Assembly (NCBI GenBank): GCA_020072965.1
Contig: JAIQFY010000020.1
Span: 1-64,000, forward strand
Source: Terriglobia bacterium
GTDB taxonomy: Bacteria > Acidobacteriota > Terriglobia > JAIQFV01
Reading direction: 5' to 3'
DNA length: 64,000 nucleotides
Below, piece by piece: positions 27,126 through 36,365 of this stretch. Within the stretch, counting starts at the first letter, position 1. The number at the start of each line of letters is the position of its first letter. The notes under the pieces were generated by a model. That model saw only the letters and a list, made by a program, of their open reading frames with translations. It ran no database searches and had not been told where the DNA came from. Both the position numbers and the translations under genes were made by a program.

Positions 27126-30100
27126 GTGCCTGAGACACCGACGCCTGCGCCCGAAGAGCAAGATCCGGTTACGAGCAATTCCTACAGTGTCATTTATCTT
27201 GTCGCCTCGGTCCTTCTGATCCTGACCCTGTTCTGGGCGCTGTACGACGAAGTGTATGGATTGCGTCCGTGGAAGGGTTATCAGAAGGAATTTGTCTCTC
27301 GCTACCTGGCCCATTTGAAGAAGTTGAAACCCCAGGAAAAGGGCGCGGAAGAAGAGATCAAGAAGACCGAGGGATACCAGGAACTGGACCGCGCCTATAA
27401 ATCCGCGGAACTGGAAGCCGCCCCCCGCGTCAAGGAGATTGATCGGCAGGTGGGTCTGATCGATGACCGGGCAACGGCTTTGACCGATACCTTCCAGACC
27501 CGGCGGAGTGAAGTGAGCGCGAAGATTTACGAGATCGAGCACGCCTCGGCGCGCTCGAAGGTTTCGTTGGAAAAAGACCTTGAAGGCATCAAGAAAGAAG
27601 CCCCTTCAATAGAGTTGCCTTTGCTCGATGGTTCGGGAAAAAGAGAAAAGGTCAGCTACACGTTCGAACAGTTGGAAAAGGAGTTCGACCGCCTGAAAGG
27701 AATGAAAGCCGATCTGCTCTCGCAGCGACTGGAGACTCTGAAACAAGCCAGTGATCTCCGCAAGAAGCGGGATCAATACCTTGAAGACCGCATGATCGGT
27801 TTGACGGAGCAGCAGGTGAACTCCTTGATCTCGAAGATGGAGGATTTCAAGGTCGAAATCAAGCAGATCAATGTGCCCGAGTATGGCATCGTGGATCGGT
27901 GCGAGTCGTGTCACGTGGGCATCCGCGAGCCCCTGGTCCTCGAGGCCAAGGACATGGGGGGCGAGAAGGCCTTCACGTCGCATCCCGATAATGAGCTTCT
28001 CAAAATTCACGACCCCGACCGCTTCGGGTGCACTCCCTGCCACAACGGAAATGGTCGCGCCACCATCAGCGCGGAGCGGGGTCACGGTCAATTCGAGCAT
28101 TGGCTTTGGCCGATGTACGCCACGAAGAACGCCGAGTCGGGTTGCGTGCAGTGTCATCTCAGTGATATTGTGCTCGACCACGCCGACACGCTGAATTATG
28201 GCCGGGAGATGTATTGGGAACGCGGTTGCATGGGCTGCCATCGATATGAGGGATACGACAAGGAGCCGGAGCAGTTGCTGGCGGTGAACCAGACTCTCCG
28301 CTCGCTGGAGGGCCAAAAGAAGGAGGATCAGAAGCAGATCACGGCTTTGGAAAAGGAGTCTGAAAACGCGGCCACCAACGAAGAGGCGCGGCGGCTTCTG
28401 GCCAAGGCCCAAGAGATCCCCATGAAGATCAGCCTGCTGGATGCCCAGATGGAGCAGCTCGACATGCAATCCAAGAGCCTGTTGAGGGAACAGAAAAAAA
28501 TCGGCCCGAACCTCAAGGATGTCCGTCTCAAATTGAAGAAGGAATGGATCCCCGTGTGGCTGGAGCAGCCGACGGCGTTTCGTCCCACCACCAAGATGCC
28601 CAATTTCCGCCTGTCACAGGAGCAACGCGAGGCCATCGCCGCTTTCGTCTGGCAGTCGGGGACGGGAACGGCACCTCCCGCCCAGCCTGCGGGAGATTCA
28701 CAAAGCGGCAAGGAGCTTTTCGAGACACGGGGTTGCCTCGCCTGCCATTCGATCGGGGAGGGCAGCGACAAGACGGGCGGAACCTTTGCGGCGAATCTGA
28801 GCCGCGTCGGTGAAAAGGCAAGCTACGATTACCTGGTGCGCTGGGTTCACAACCCGCGGGAACGAACACTGCCATACTGCCCTTACGAGAAGAAAGACAT
28901 CACGGCGGCCGACTATGCCAAGCACGGCCTGCCGTACGTTTTTGACCCTGACCACTCCAAGTGTCCCAACGACGGGCATGAGCTCCAGGTGCAACAAACC
29001 ACCGTCATGCCGAGTTTGCGGCTGTCGTGGAAGGAGGCGCAGGATATTGCCTCCTACCTCGTGACCCAGCGGCGCCCTAATGCTTCGTATCCCGCGGCCC
29101 CTTTCATGGATGACCCCGGGTTGAAGGCTAAGGGGGAGCAGTATGTGAAGTTCTACGGATGCGCCAGCTGCCACGAAATTGCGGGGCTGGAGGAGGAAGG
29201 TCGCATCGGGACGGAGCTGACGAAGGAAGGCAGCAAGCCCATCGATAATTTCGACTTTGCGCTTCAAACACGCAAGGCCAGGAACGAAAGTTGGTACACC
29301 GCGAAGGGCTTCATCGAGCACAAGCTGCAACAACCGGAGGTTTACGATACCGGGATGGTCAAGGCGCCGCTCGAAAAGCTCCGGATGCCCAATCCGCACC
29401 TCGATGATCAACAGCGATCGGCCATCACCACGTTTCTGATTGGCAGTGTGGATTCCTCATGGCCCAAAGAAATCTTTTACAATCCTTCCGGGCAGGGAAA
29501 AGACATCCAGGAGGGTTGGTGGATCGTCAGAAAGTACAATTGCATGGGGTGTCATCAAGTCCGCCTGGGACAGCGGTCGGTGCTTATGGATTTGCCGCGG
29601 TACCAGAATCCGGATTGGCGGGAACAGTTGCCTCCGCGGCTGGTCGGCGAAGGGGCCCGGGTGAACCCCCAGTGGTTAGAACAATTCCTGGCGAACCCGG
29701 CGCTCAGCATGACTGAGACGGACCGCAACGGCGTCCGGCCTTATCTCAAGGCTCGCATGCCGACCTTTTTCTTTTCGCCCGACGAAATCCGAAAACTGGT
29801 GCGCTTCTTCATGGCGTTGTCGACGCAGGCCGAGCCTTATATTCCGCAGAAGCTGGAAGCCTTGTCCCCCCAGGAAACGCAAATGGCGAGAGAGCTTTTC
29901 ACTTCCAAAGCGGCCCCCTGCTTGAAGTGTCATGCCACCGGCGAACTAACGCATGACAAGAGCGCCACCGCCCCGAATTTCCTCCTGGCCAGGGACCGGT
30001 TGAAGCCGAATTGGACCGGGCGCTGGATTGCAGACCCGGCGGTGATTAGTCCGGGCACATCGATGCCCTCGAACCTGTTTAAAGTGCAGGAGGGACGGTA

Positions 30101-30224
30101 CGTCTTTTCCGGACCGCTGCCGGATATTTTCAAAGGGTATGACAAGGACCAGATTGCATTACTGGTCCGCTATATGTTTGAGCTGACCCCGGAGGAGCAG
30201 CGACAGCTCTTGTCGCGGCGATGA
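27126..30224 (+). CDS. octaheme cytochrome c of the bc complex, with coiled-coil insert
   Basis: A 1032-residue membrane-anchored, periplasm-facing cytochrome. One helix (about 20-42) is followed by a charged, heptad-like helical region from about 55 to 245. Eight CXXCH motifs start at C259, C302, C340, C368, C537, C679, C806 and C932: four clustered, then four single-heme modules. A second helical stretch lies at about 385-465. GTG start after AGGAGGG. It probably replaces cytochrome c1 and a soluble cytochrome c, conducting electrons from Rieske to the oxidase. The homologous 708-residue protein at 58.6-60.7 kb lacks the long coiled coil. Confidence 0.88.
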   Translation: MPETPTPAPEEQDPVTSNSYSVIYLVASVLLILTLFWALYDEVYGLRPWKGYQKEFVSRYLAHLKKLKPQEKGAEEEIKKTEGYQELDRAYKSAELEAAPRVKEIDRQVGLIDDRATALTDTFQTRRSEVSAKIYEIEHASARSKVSLEKDLEGIKKEAPSIELPLLDGSGKREKVSYTFEQLEKEFDRLKGMKADLLSQRLETLKQASDLRKKRDQYLEDRMIGLTEQQVNSLISKMEDFKVEIKQINVPEYGIVDRCESCHVGIREPLVLEAKDMGGEKAFTSHPDNELLKIHDPDRFGCTPCHNGNGRATISAERGHGQFEHWLWPMYATKNAESGCVQCHLSDIVLDHADTLNYGREMYWERGCMGCHRYEGYDKEPEQLLAVNQTLRSLEGQKKEDQKQITALEKESENAATNEEARRLLAKAQEIPMKISLLDAQMEQLDMQSKSLLREQKKIGPNLKDVRLKLKKEWIPVWLEQPTAFRPTTKMPNFRLSQEQREAIAAFVWQSGTGTAPPAQPAGDSQSGKELFETRGCLACHSIGEGSDKTGGTFAANLSRVGEKASYDYLVRWVHNPRERTLPYCPYEKKDITAADYAKHGLPYVFDPDHSKCPNDGHELQVQQTTVMPSLRLSWKEAQDIASYLVTQRRPNASYPAAPFMDDPGLKAKGEQYVKFYGCASCHEIAGLEEEGRIGTELTKEGSKPIDNFDFALQTRKARNESWYTAKGFIEHKLQQPEVYDTGMVKAPLEKLRMPNPHLDDQQRSAITTFLIGSVDSSWPKEIFYNPSGQGKDIQEGWWIVRKYNCMGCHQVRLGQRSVLMDLPRYQNPDWREQLPPRLVGEGARVNPQWLEQFLANPALSMTETDRNGVRPYLKARMPTFFFSPDEIRKLVRFFMALSTQAEPYIPQKLEALSPQETQMARELFTSKAAPCLKCHATGELTHDKSATAPNFLLARDRLKPNWTGRWIADPAVISPGTSMPSNLFKVQEGRYVFSGPLPDIFKGYDKDQIALLVRYMFELTPEEQRQLLSRR

Positions 30225-30371
30225 AAATTTTCCATGGGACCGGAATTGCGGCCGGTGATCCACCCGGACTCAGTGAAAGGGAAGTTTCCAATGGGTGCAT
30301 CTTGCGCCAGGCAAAAAAGTGATGATAAGAACTTAACTCTTAACTGAACATTCAACCATCAAGGGAAGGCT

Positions 30372-31157
30372 ATGACCAAAATCAAAGTTGTTTCATTCCT
30401 AATCGTCTCTGTCCTGATTATGGCGATGTTTGTCTCGGGGTGCGCTAAGAAGTCCGAACCCAGTGAAGAAACCGCCGCCCCCGCGCAGAAGGCGCCGACA
30501 GCGATCGATCAAGCCACAGTCGGAACCATCACCGGCAAGATCTCTTACAGCGGCGCAAAACCCACGCCAAAAGTAATTCACATGGATACGGAGCCTGCAT
30601 GTGTGTCGTCGAACTCCGGTCCCGTGTACACGCAGGACCTGGAAGTGAATTCCAACAACACCTTGAAAGACGTGTTTGTGTCGGTGAGCGGGGGGGTGGA
30701 CAATTACACCTTCACGGTCCCCACCACACCCGCCACACTCGACCAGAGGGGATGCACGTATCATCCGCATGTATTGGGGGTGATGGCCGGGCAGGCCCTC
30801 CAGGTCCTGAACAGCGACAACACCACGCATAACATTCATCCCATCCCAAAGGAGAATCCGGAATGGAACACCTCCATGCCCCCCAAGGCACAGCCGCTGG
30901 ACAAGAAATTCAATCGTCCCGAGACGATGATTCCGGTGAAGTGCAATGTGCATCCTTGGATGAAGGCCTACATTGGGGTCGTGAAGAATCCCTTCTTCAG
31001 CGTGACGGGGGACGACGGGAGTTTTGAGATTAAGGGTTTGCCCCCGGGGGACTATACCGTTTCGGCGTGGCAGGAGAAGCTTGGAACCCAGACGATGAAG
31101 GTCACGGTGGGACCCAAAGAAAGCAAGACCGTCGATTTTTCGTTCAAGGGCGAGTAA
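30372..31157 (+). CDS. lipoprotein with cupredoxin-like copper motif and carboxypeptidase-regulatory-like domain
   Basis: A 261-residue lipoprotein (lipobox FVSGC at residues 20-24). The central domain has features of a blue-copper fold: NSDNTTHNIH supplies a His, and VKCNVHPWMKAYIGV gives the C-x2-H-x2-M order of a type 1 copper site. The last 60 residues (SFEIKGLPPGDYTVSAWQEK) form a carboxypeptidase-regulatory-like beta-sandwich. It lies between the bc-complex and oxidase genes on the same strand, so it may shuttle electrons between them. That role is inferred. Similar proteins without copper exist, so metal binding needs proof. Confidence 0.7.
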   Translation: MTKIKVVSFLIVSVLIMAMFVSGCAKKSEPSEETAAPAQKAPTAIDQATVGTITGKISYSGAKPTPKVIHMDTEPACVSSNSGPVYTQDLEVNSNNTLKDVFVSVSGGVDNYTFTVPTTPATLDQRGCTYHPHVLGVMAGQALQVLNSDNTTHNIHPIPKENPEWNTSMPPKAQPLDKKFNRPETMIPVKCNVHPWMKAYIGVVKNPFFSVTGDDGSFEIKGLPPGDYTVSAWQEKLGTQTMKVTVGPKESKTVDFSFKGE

Positions 31158-31202
31158 ACCGGGGATCGACAGCGGTGATCGCTTCTAGAAGAGACCGTTG
31201 CC

Positions 31203-32159
31203 TTGATCAAAGGGGTGGCATTGAAGAGTCCGTTGAAGCAGGATGCGGCCAGCGGTCGCGGGATGGGACTGCATCGATTTCTTGTCTTCCTGTCGTTGGC
31301 GACGCTGTTTCTGATTGTGGCGGGAGCCCTGGTGACCAGCAACGATGCGGGACTGTCCGTCCCGGACTGGCCGACGTCCTTCGGCAGTTTCCGCATGCCG
31401 CCCATGGTGGGCGGGGTAATGTACGAACATGGGCACCGCATGATTGCGGCAAGTGTCGGGCTGCTGACCGTCATCTTGACCGTCTGGGTGTTGTGGAAGG
31501 AGCACCGCCGCTGGATCCGAAGGCTGGGAGTGATTGCGCTGCTGGCGGTAATTGTCCAGGGTGCTTTCGGGGGGATCACGGTACGTTATTTTCTGCCCCC
31601 GCCGGTCTCGACGCTTCATGCCTGTTTGGCGCAACTGTTTTTTGCTTTAATCGTCAGTCTGGCGGTGTTCACAGCCCCCAGTTGGATCGAGGCCCGGGCG
31701 CGCCTCGAAGAGCCCGCAGGGTTCTCTTTGCGATCACTCTCGGTGGGCGCAGTCAGCACGACCCTGCTCCAGCTTCTCCTGGGGGCAGCGTTCCGCCATC
31801 ACTGGTTTAATTTGATTCCCCATATGATCGGGGCGGGTCTGGTTTCAGTGTTAGCGGCGTGGACGATCGTCACGGTGTTTCGCCGATATGGCGAAGAGCA
31901 ATACCTGACGCGTCCTGCCTGGGTGGCTGGCGTGCTGCTGGTAGGGCAACTGATTTTAGGGCCCAGCGCGTATTTCCTTCTGTCCTCCAGCGCTGCGGCG
32001 CCGCAGCCCACGGGGCCGATGGTCGAAGTCACCGTGGCGCATGTCGCCGTGGGAGCTTTGACCTTGGCAGCCCTTCTCGTTTTAACGTTGCGTGTGTTCC
32101 GGGTGGTCATTCCGCAGCGGCGACCGGTCGATGCAGCGACTTTAGTGCGAAGTACGTAA
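31203..32159 (+). CDS. ctaA: haem A synthase
   Basis: A 318-residue, eight-helix membrane enzyme of the COX15/CtaA family, which oxidises the methyl group of haem O to give haem A for the aa3 oxidase. Four conserved His are visible: MYEHGHRMIA, VSTLHACLAQ, HHWFNLIPHMIGAG and VTVAHVAVG. SNDAGLSVPDWPTSFG is the family signature. The start is a TTG at 31203, but GTG at 31215 or ATG at 31263 (MGLHRF) are alternatives. It is followed by ctaB in the expected biosynthetic order. Confidence 0.92.
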   Translation: MIKGVALKSPLKQDAASGRGMGLHRFLVFLSLATLFLIVAGALVTSNDAGLSVPDWPTSFGSFRMPPMVGGVMYEHGHRMIAASVGLLTVILTVWVLWKEHRRWIRRLGVIALLAVIVQGAFGGITVRYFLPPPVSTLHACLAQLFFALIVSLAVFTAPSWIEARARLEEPAGFSLRSLSVGAVSTTLLQLLLGAAFRHHWFNLIPHMIGAGLVSVLAAWTIVTVFRRYGEEQYLTRPAWVAGVLLVGQLILGPSAYFLLSSSAAAPQPTGPMVEVTVAHVAVGALTLAALLVLTLRVFRVVIPQRRPVDAATLVRST

Positions 32160-32437
32160 CATGAAGTCGTTCCAGTTCATTTGAACCCCTTCTCCTCGAT
32201 AGATTTTGCTTTCACCTGCACAGGATGCAGGGATGGGGACCGTGAACAAATTGAAGAATTCGGGTTACTCGAATTCTGTCTTTGTGGAATTTGGGATCAT
32301 GAGCCGTATCCCCTGGCGCCGGAGCGGAGGCGGGCGGATGATTCCTCCTGATTACCGGGATTTGCGTGGGAGGAGGTTCCCTCCCCGTCGCGGTTCCGAT
32401 TTTTAAAATTTGACTCAATTAATTCCGGGAGAGCTCA
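32160..32437. other. gap between ctaA and ctaB
   Basis: No gene seen. It includes small palindromes (cctgcacaggatgcagg near 32214; gcgccggagcggaggcg near 32317). ctaB may have its own promoter here but I cannot place one. Confidence 0.4.
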
Positions 32438-33376
32438 TTGAGTACACCATCAATTGTTCTCGACAAGAAGCAACCCTTGCGCGACCCAATCTTCAAATTG
32501 GGCCGATCGCGTAGCCTTCTAAAGACACTGACCGATTATTCCGAACTCACCAAGCCGAATATCACGTTCCTGGTCGTCCTGAGTAGTACGGCAGGTTTCT
32601 GTTTGGGGACCGCCGGGCCGCTGAGCTATCTTCGACTCCTTCATCTAATGGCGGCTGTCGCCCTCCTCTCGAGCGGCATTGGTGCGTTGAACCAATATAT
32701 GGAGCGGGACCTGGATGGGCGGATGCACCGGACCGAGCATCGCCCCCTCCCGATGGGGAAGATCTCGCCTCTGCCCGCTTTGTTGTTTGGAATGGGAATC
32801 ACCGTGGCCGCCGAGGCGTATCTCGCCCTTGTCCTGAATCCCCTGTCCGCATTGCTCGGATTGCTCACGGTCATGACTTACCTTCTGATTTACACGCCCC
32901 TCAAGACGCGGACTCCCTGGTGCACCTTTCTGGGTGCGTTTCCCGGGGCGATGCCTCCTCTGGTTGGTTGGGTTGCCATCCGGGGGTCGATTTCCCTGGA
33001 GGCATGGGTCCTCTTCGGGATTGTTTTTCTGTGGCAGTTCCCGCACTTCCATTCCATTGCCATGATGTACCGGGAGGATTACGCTCGCGCCGGCATTCGC
33101 ATGCTCCCGGTGGTCGAACCCGATGGCAAGGCCACCGGGAGGCAAATTGTCGGGTACACGCTGGCGCTTCTTCCGCTCAGCCTGATGCCGGCGTTTTTGA
33201 AGATCTCGGGGACGGTTTATCTTGCGGGCGCGGTCCTTCTCGGTGTGGGGTTTCTCTACTATGCCATTCGCTGCGCACAGGATAAGACCAAGTCGCGGGC
33301 ACGCTATCTTTTGCAGGCCTCGGTTTTCTACTTGCCCCTCTTGTTTGGACTGATGGTTCTGAATCAGATGGGGTAA
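32438..33376 (+). CDS. ctaB: protohaem IX farnesyltransferase (haem O synthase)
   Basis: A 312-residue UbiA-superfamily membrane enzyme that adds a farnesyl chain to protohaem, making haem O for CtaA. The signatures are KPNITFLVVLSSTAGF near residue 40, NQYMERDLDGRMHRTEHRPL (the first Asp-rich motif, residues about 86-105) and WQFPHFHSIAMMYREDYARAG. Initiation is at a TTG preceded by GGGAGAG. Its stop overlaps the region of the coxB gene only if the latter's upstream GTG/ATG is used. Confidence 0.94.
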   Translation: MSTPSIVLDKKQPLRDPIFKLGRSRSLLKTLTDYSELTKPNITFLVVLSSTAGFCLGTAGPLSYLRLLHLMAAVALLSSGIGALNQYMERDLDGRMHRTEHRPLPMGKISPLPALLFGMGITVAAEAYLALVLNPLSALLGLLTVMTYLLIYTPLKTRTPWCTFLGAFPGAMPPLVGWVAIRGSISLEAWVLFGIVFLWQFPHFHSIAMMYREDYARAGIRMLPVVEPDGKATGRQIVGYTLALLPLSLMPAFLKISGTVYLAGAVLLGVGFLYYAIRCAQDKTKSRARYLLQASVFYLPLLFGLMVLNQMG

Positions 33377-33438
33377 TGGTCGGGCTGCGCTCCGGAACGC
33401 GTGACGCGGGTCAGATTGATCAACGGGAGGATGTAAAC

Positions 33439-34233
33439 ATGGGTTTGGCGATTGCGCTGGTGCTTGTGCTGTTATGCGTGGTGAGCGTCATCATGTTTTC
33501 GGGGCATTATTGGTGGTTTCCCCCGCTTATCTCCACCTACACGGGCTACGACAAGCAATTCATGCTGACACTGATAATTGTGGCGATCGTGTTCATCCTG
33601 GCGCAGCTTGCGCTGGGCTACTTTGTTTGGAAGTACCGCGACCGGGCGGGCCGGAAGGCCACGTACGTCGAAGGCAACAATACGATGGAGGTCTTGTGGA
33701 CCAGTATCACCTTTGTGATTTTCATCGGGTTGGGAATCCTGGGCCAGAGAGTGTGGGCACAATTCCATTTTGCCGAGCCGCCGGCCAACGCCATGGAAGT
33801 CGAAGTGACCGGGCAACAGTTCCAGTGGAACATCCGATACCCCGGAGCGGACGGACAGTTCGGTCGGACGGAAGCGAAATACGTGGATGAATCCGCACTG
33901 AACTTTGTGGGAGTCGATCCCCATGACCCCGCCGGAAAGGATGACATCGCCAGCATCAATCGCATGGTGATCCCGGTCAATCAGCCAGTCAAAGTCCTCC
34001 TCCACTCGAAGGACGTCACGCACAGCTTCTTCGTCCCCGGGCTGCGAATCAAACAGGATGCGGTCCCCGGGATGACCATTACCATCCATTTCACTGCCAC
34101 CAAGACCGGTGAGTACGAAATCCCCTGTGCCGAACTGTGCGGCCTCGGGCATTACAAAATGCGCGGAATCCTCGATGTGAGGACACCCGTCGAATACCAG
34201 CAGTGGTTGAAGAAGCAGGCGAGCCAGGAATAG
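33439..34233 (+). CDS. ctaC: cytochrome c oxidase subunit II (CuA)
   Basis: A 264-residue subunit with two N-terminal helices and a periplasmic cupredoxin domain. The CuA centre is complete: His in KDVTHSFFVPGL, then CAELCGLGHYKM (two Cys, His, Met). WNIRYPGADG is the aromatic electron-entry region. No CXXCH is fused to its C-terminus, so this is a plain aa3-type subunit II rather than a caa3 form. The ATG at 33439 follows GGGAGG. An upstream in-frame ATG at 33376 overlaps ctaB and has no site. Confidence 0.93.
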   Translation: MGLAIALVLVLLCVVSVIMFSGHYWWFPPLISTYTGYDKQFMLTLIIVAIVFILAQLALGYFVWKYRDRAGRKATYVEGNNTMEVLWTSITFVIFIGLGILGQRVWAQFHFAEPPANAMEVEVTGQQFQWNIRYPGADGQFGRTEAKYVDESALNFVGVDPHDPAGKDDIASINRMVIPVNQPVKVLLHSKDVTHSFFVPGLRIKQDAVPGMTITIHFTATKTGEYEIPCAELCGLGHYKMRGILDVRTPVEYQQWLKKQASQE

Positions 34234-34251
34234 ACAGCACTCACGCAGGGA

Positions 34252-34325
34252 GATCCGCCGCGGCGGATCGGTTTGACGGTTAGTTTCGGATTCGTAGGGT
34301 GATCCGCCGCGGCGGATCGCCCTAC
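34252..34325. repeat. two copies of GATCCGCCGCGGCGGATC hairpin between ctaC and ctaD
   Basis: Perfect palindrome at 34252-34269 and again at 34301-34318. The second is extended by GTAGGG...CCCTAC (34294-34325). A relative with the same outer arms lies at 38544-38580. These are REP-like elements. The second ends 15 nt before the ctaD ribosome binding site and could tune relative expression of the two subunits. Confidence 0.7.
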
Positions 34326-34352
34326 ATGAGCAGACCAACAGGGAGAAGACTA

Positions 34353-36128
34353 ATGGGAGAACCGACACACGCGGTTCATGTGCATCACGCACCGAAAGGA
34401 TTCATCCGGAAGTACATCTTCAGCACCGATCACAAGGTGATCGGGATCCAGTACTACTTTCTCGCTCTGTTTTCCGTGGTCCTGGGAATGCTGTTGTCGG
34501 TGCTCTTTCGGCTCCACCTTGCCTGGCCCAACGCTAATTGGGATCTTCTGGGCAAGTTATTTCCGACTGGAATGGCGGGGGGATTGATGACCCCCGAGTT
34601 TTACCTTTCGCTCGTGACGATGCACGGGACCTTGATGGTATTCTTCGTCCTGACGACCGCGCCGCAGAGTGGATTTGGAAATTATTTTCTGCCCATTCAG
34701 ATCGGGGCGGACGACATGGCCTTCCCCGTTCTCAACATGCTTTCGTTCTGGATCACGTTCGTTGCGCTCGTGGTGATGGTGATGGCGCTGTTTGCGACCG
34801 GAGGGGCTCCGCTGTCGGGATGGACCGCATATCCGCCGCTCAGTGCGCTCGGAAAGATCTCAGGTCCCGGCGAGGGACTGGGGCAAACGCTATGGGTCAT
34901 CAGTCTCGCCATTTTCTGTGTCGGCTCATTGCTGGGGGCCCTGAACTTCATTACCACTACCCTGAATCTGCGGGCCAAAGGGATGACGTTGTTGCGGATG
35001 CCCCTGACCGTGTGGGCTTGGTTCACCACGTCCATCCTGGCGCTTCTGGCGTTTCCGGTGCTGCTGGCCGGCGGCATCCTCCTTGTTTTGGATCGGGTGG
35101 GTGGAACCAGCTTTTTCATCCCGGCGGGCCTGGTCGTGAATGAACAGCTCGTCAATCACAGTGGCGGCTCACCGCTCCTCTGGCAGCATCTGTTCTGGTT
35201 CTTCGGTCACCCTGAGGTCTACATCGCCATTCTCCCCGGGATGGGGGTGGCTTCACAGTTGCTGTCCACGTTTTCCCGCAAGCCGGTGTTCGGGTACAAG
35301 GCCATGTTTTCCGCCATGCTTGCCATCGGATTTCTGGGGTTCTTCGTCTGGGGCCACCACATGTTTATCAGCGGCATGAGCCCTTACTCGGCGGTGGCCT
35401 TCTCGTTGCTGACCCTGGCGATAGGGGTCCCCTCCGCCATCAAGACCTTTAACTGGCTCGGCACGCTCTGGCAGGGCAAGATTCAATTCACCTCGGCGAT
35501 GCTCTTTGCCATCGGATTTGTCTCCCTGTTTGTGACGGGCGGAGTGAGCGGGATCTTCCTGGGTCAGACCAGCCTCGACCTCTACCTGCATGATACCTAT
35601 TTCGTGGTCGGTCACTTCCACATGATCATGGGTGTGGCGGCGCTCTTTGGGATCTTTGGCGCCACTTACTATTGGTTCCCGAAAATGTTTGGACGCATGC
35701 TGAACGAACCGCTCGGAAAGATCCACTTCTGGTTCACGTTTATCGGGGTCAATGCGATCTTCTTTCCGATGCATATCATGGGGGTTGCCGGGCACCCGCG
35801 GCGCTATTCCGACGCCAGTAATTTCAACTATCTTTCCTCCATGCATCCCTTGCACGAATTTATCACCGTAGCTGCGATCGTCACCGCCACGGCCCAACTG
35901 TTCTTCCTTCTGAATTTCTTCTGGAGCTTGTGGAAGGGGAAGAAGGCGGAAATGAATCCGTGGAATGCCACCACGCTGGAGTGGACGGTCCCGTCACCAC
36001 CGCCTCATGACAATTTCGGCGGAAAACTTCCGGTGGTTTATCACGGAGCTTATGAATACAGCGTCCCGGGGGCCAAGCAGGATTTCATCATGCAGGATTC
36101 TCCGGAAAAGATAATCGAGGCAACGTAG
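34353..36128 (+). CDS. ctaD: cytochrome c oxidase subunit I
   Basis: The 591-residue catalytic subunit (haem a, haem a3-CuB), with 12 or more helices. Visible motifs are FSTDHKVIGIQYYF near the start, MHGTLMVFF (haem a His), GHPEVYIAILPGMGV (CuB His, cross-linked Tyr and the Glu of the proton path), WGHHMFISGM (two CuB His) and HDTYFVVGHFHMIMG (haem a and a3 His). IGADDMAFPVLNMLSFW has Val where PRLN is usual. GGGAG lies 7 nt before the ATG at 34353. In-frame starts further up run through the hairpin repeat and are rejected. Confidence 0.95.
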   Translation: MGEPTHAVHVHHAPKGFIRKYIFSTDHKVIGIQYYFLALFSVVLGMLLSVLFRLHLAWPNANWDLLGKLFPTGMAGGLMTPEFYLSLVTMHGTLMVFFVLTTAPQSGFGNYFLPIQIGADDMAFPVLNMLSFWITFVALVVMVMALFATGGAPLSGWTAYPPLSALGKISGPGEGLGQTLWVISLAIFCVGSLLGALNFITTTLNLRAKGMTLLRMPLTVWAWFTTSILALLAFPVLLAGGILLVLDRVGGTSFFIPAGLVVNEQLVNHSGGSPLLWQHLFWFFGHPEVYIAILPGMGVASQLLSTFSRKPVFGYKAMFSAMLAIGFLGFFVWGHHMFISGMSPYSAVAFSLLTLAIGVPSAIKTFNWLGTLWQGKIQFTSAMLFAIGFVSLFVTGGVSGIFLGQTSLDLYLHDTYFVVGHFHMIMGVAALFGIFGATYYWFPKMFGRMLNEPLGKIHFWFTFIGVNAIFFPMHIMGVAGHPRRYSDASNFNYLSSMHPLHEFITVAAIVTATAQLFFLLNFFWSLWKGKKAEMNPWNATTLEWTVPSPPPHDNFGGKLPVVYHGAYEYSVPGAKQDFIMQDSPEKIIEAT

Positions 36129-36365
36129 CAAAGCGCCTCCCGCGGGCGCTCTCCCTGCCAGATGGAGGCGCGGGAACGCGGGAGATGATTTTTATAAAAG
36201 GCGGACGGATCCGAATGGCGCTTAGTTAAGAGATTGAGATGGAGATTGACCCGCTTCCCCGCCGCGGCGGGGGAAGTCTTCAATAGCCCAGGGTCGGCCG
36301 CCTTGCGGCCTACTCTGGGTGGGGGATCGCCCCAAGAGAAGAAGGAACCTTAAGGAGTTTCAGAC
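36129..36365. repeat. palindromic repeats between ctaD and the first subunit III gene
   Basis: Contains CTTCCCCGCCGCGGCGGGG (about 36253-36271) and CCCAGGGTCGGCCGCCTTGC with its imperfect complement ending ctctgggt (about 36286-36321), plus gcgcctcccgcggg/cgcgggaacgcgggag stretches. No coding sequence. The true ribosome binding site (AAGGAG) for the next gene is at its right end. Confidence 0.6.

Noticed and set aside
27606-28469. 287-codon minus-strand open frame
   Set aside because: Antisense to the octaheme cytochrome gene. Leucine-rich shadow of a helical Lys/Glu region.
33472-34392. 306-codon minus-strand open frame
   Set aside because: Antisense to the oxidase subunit II gene, which has complete CuA ligands.
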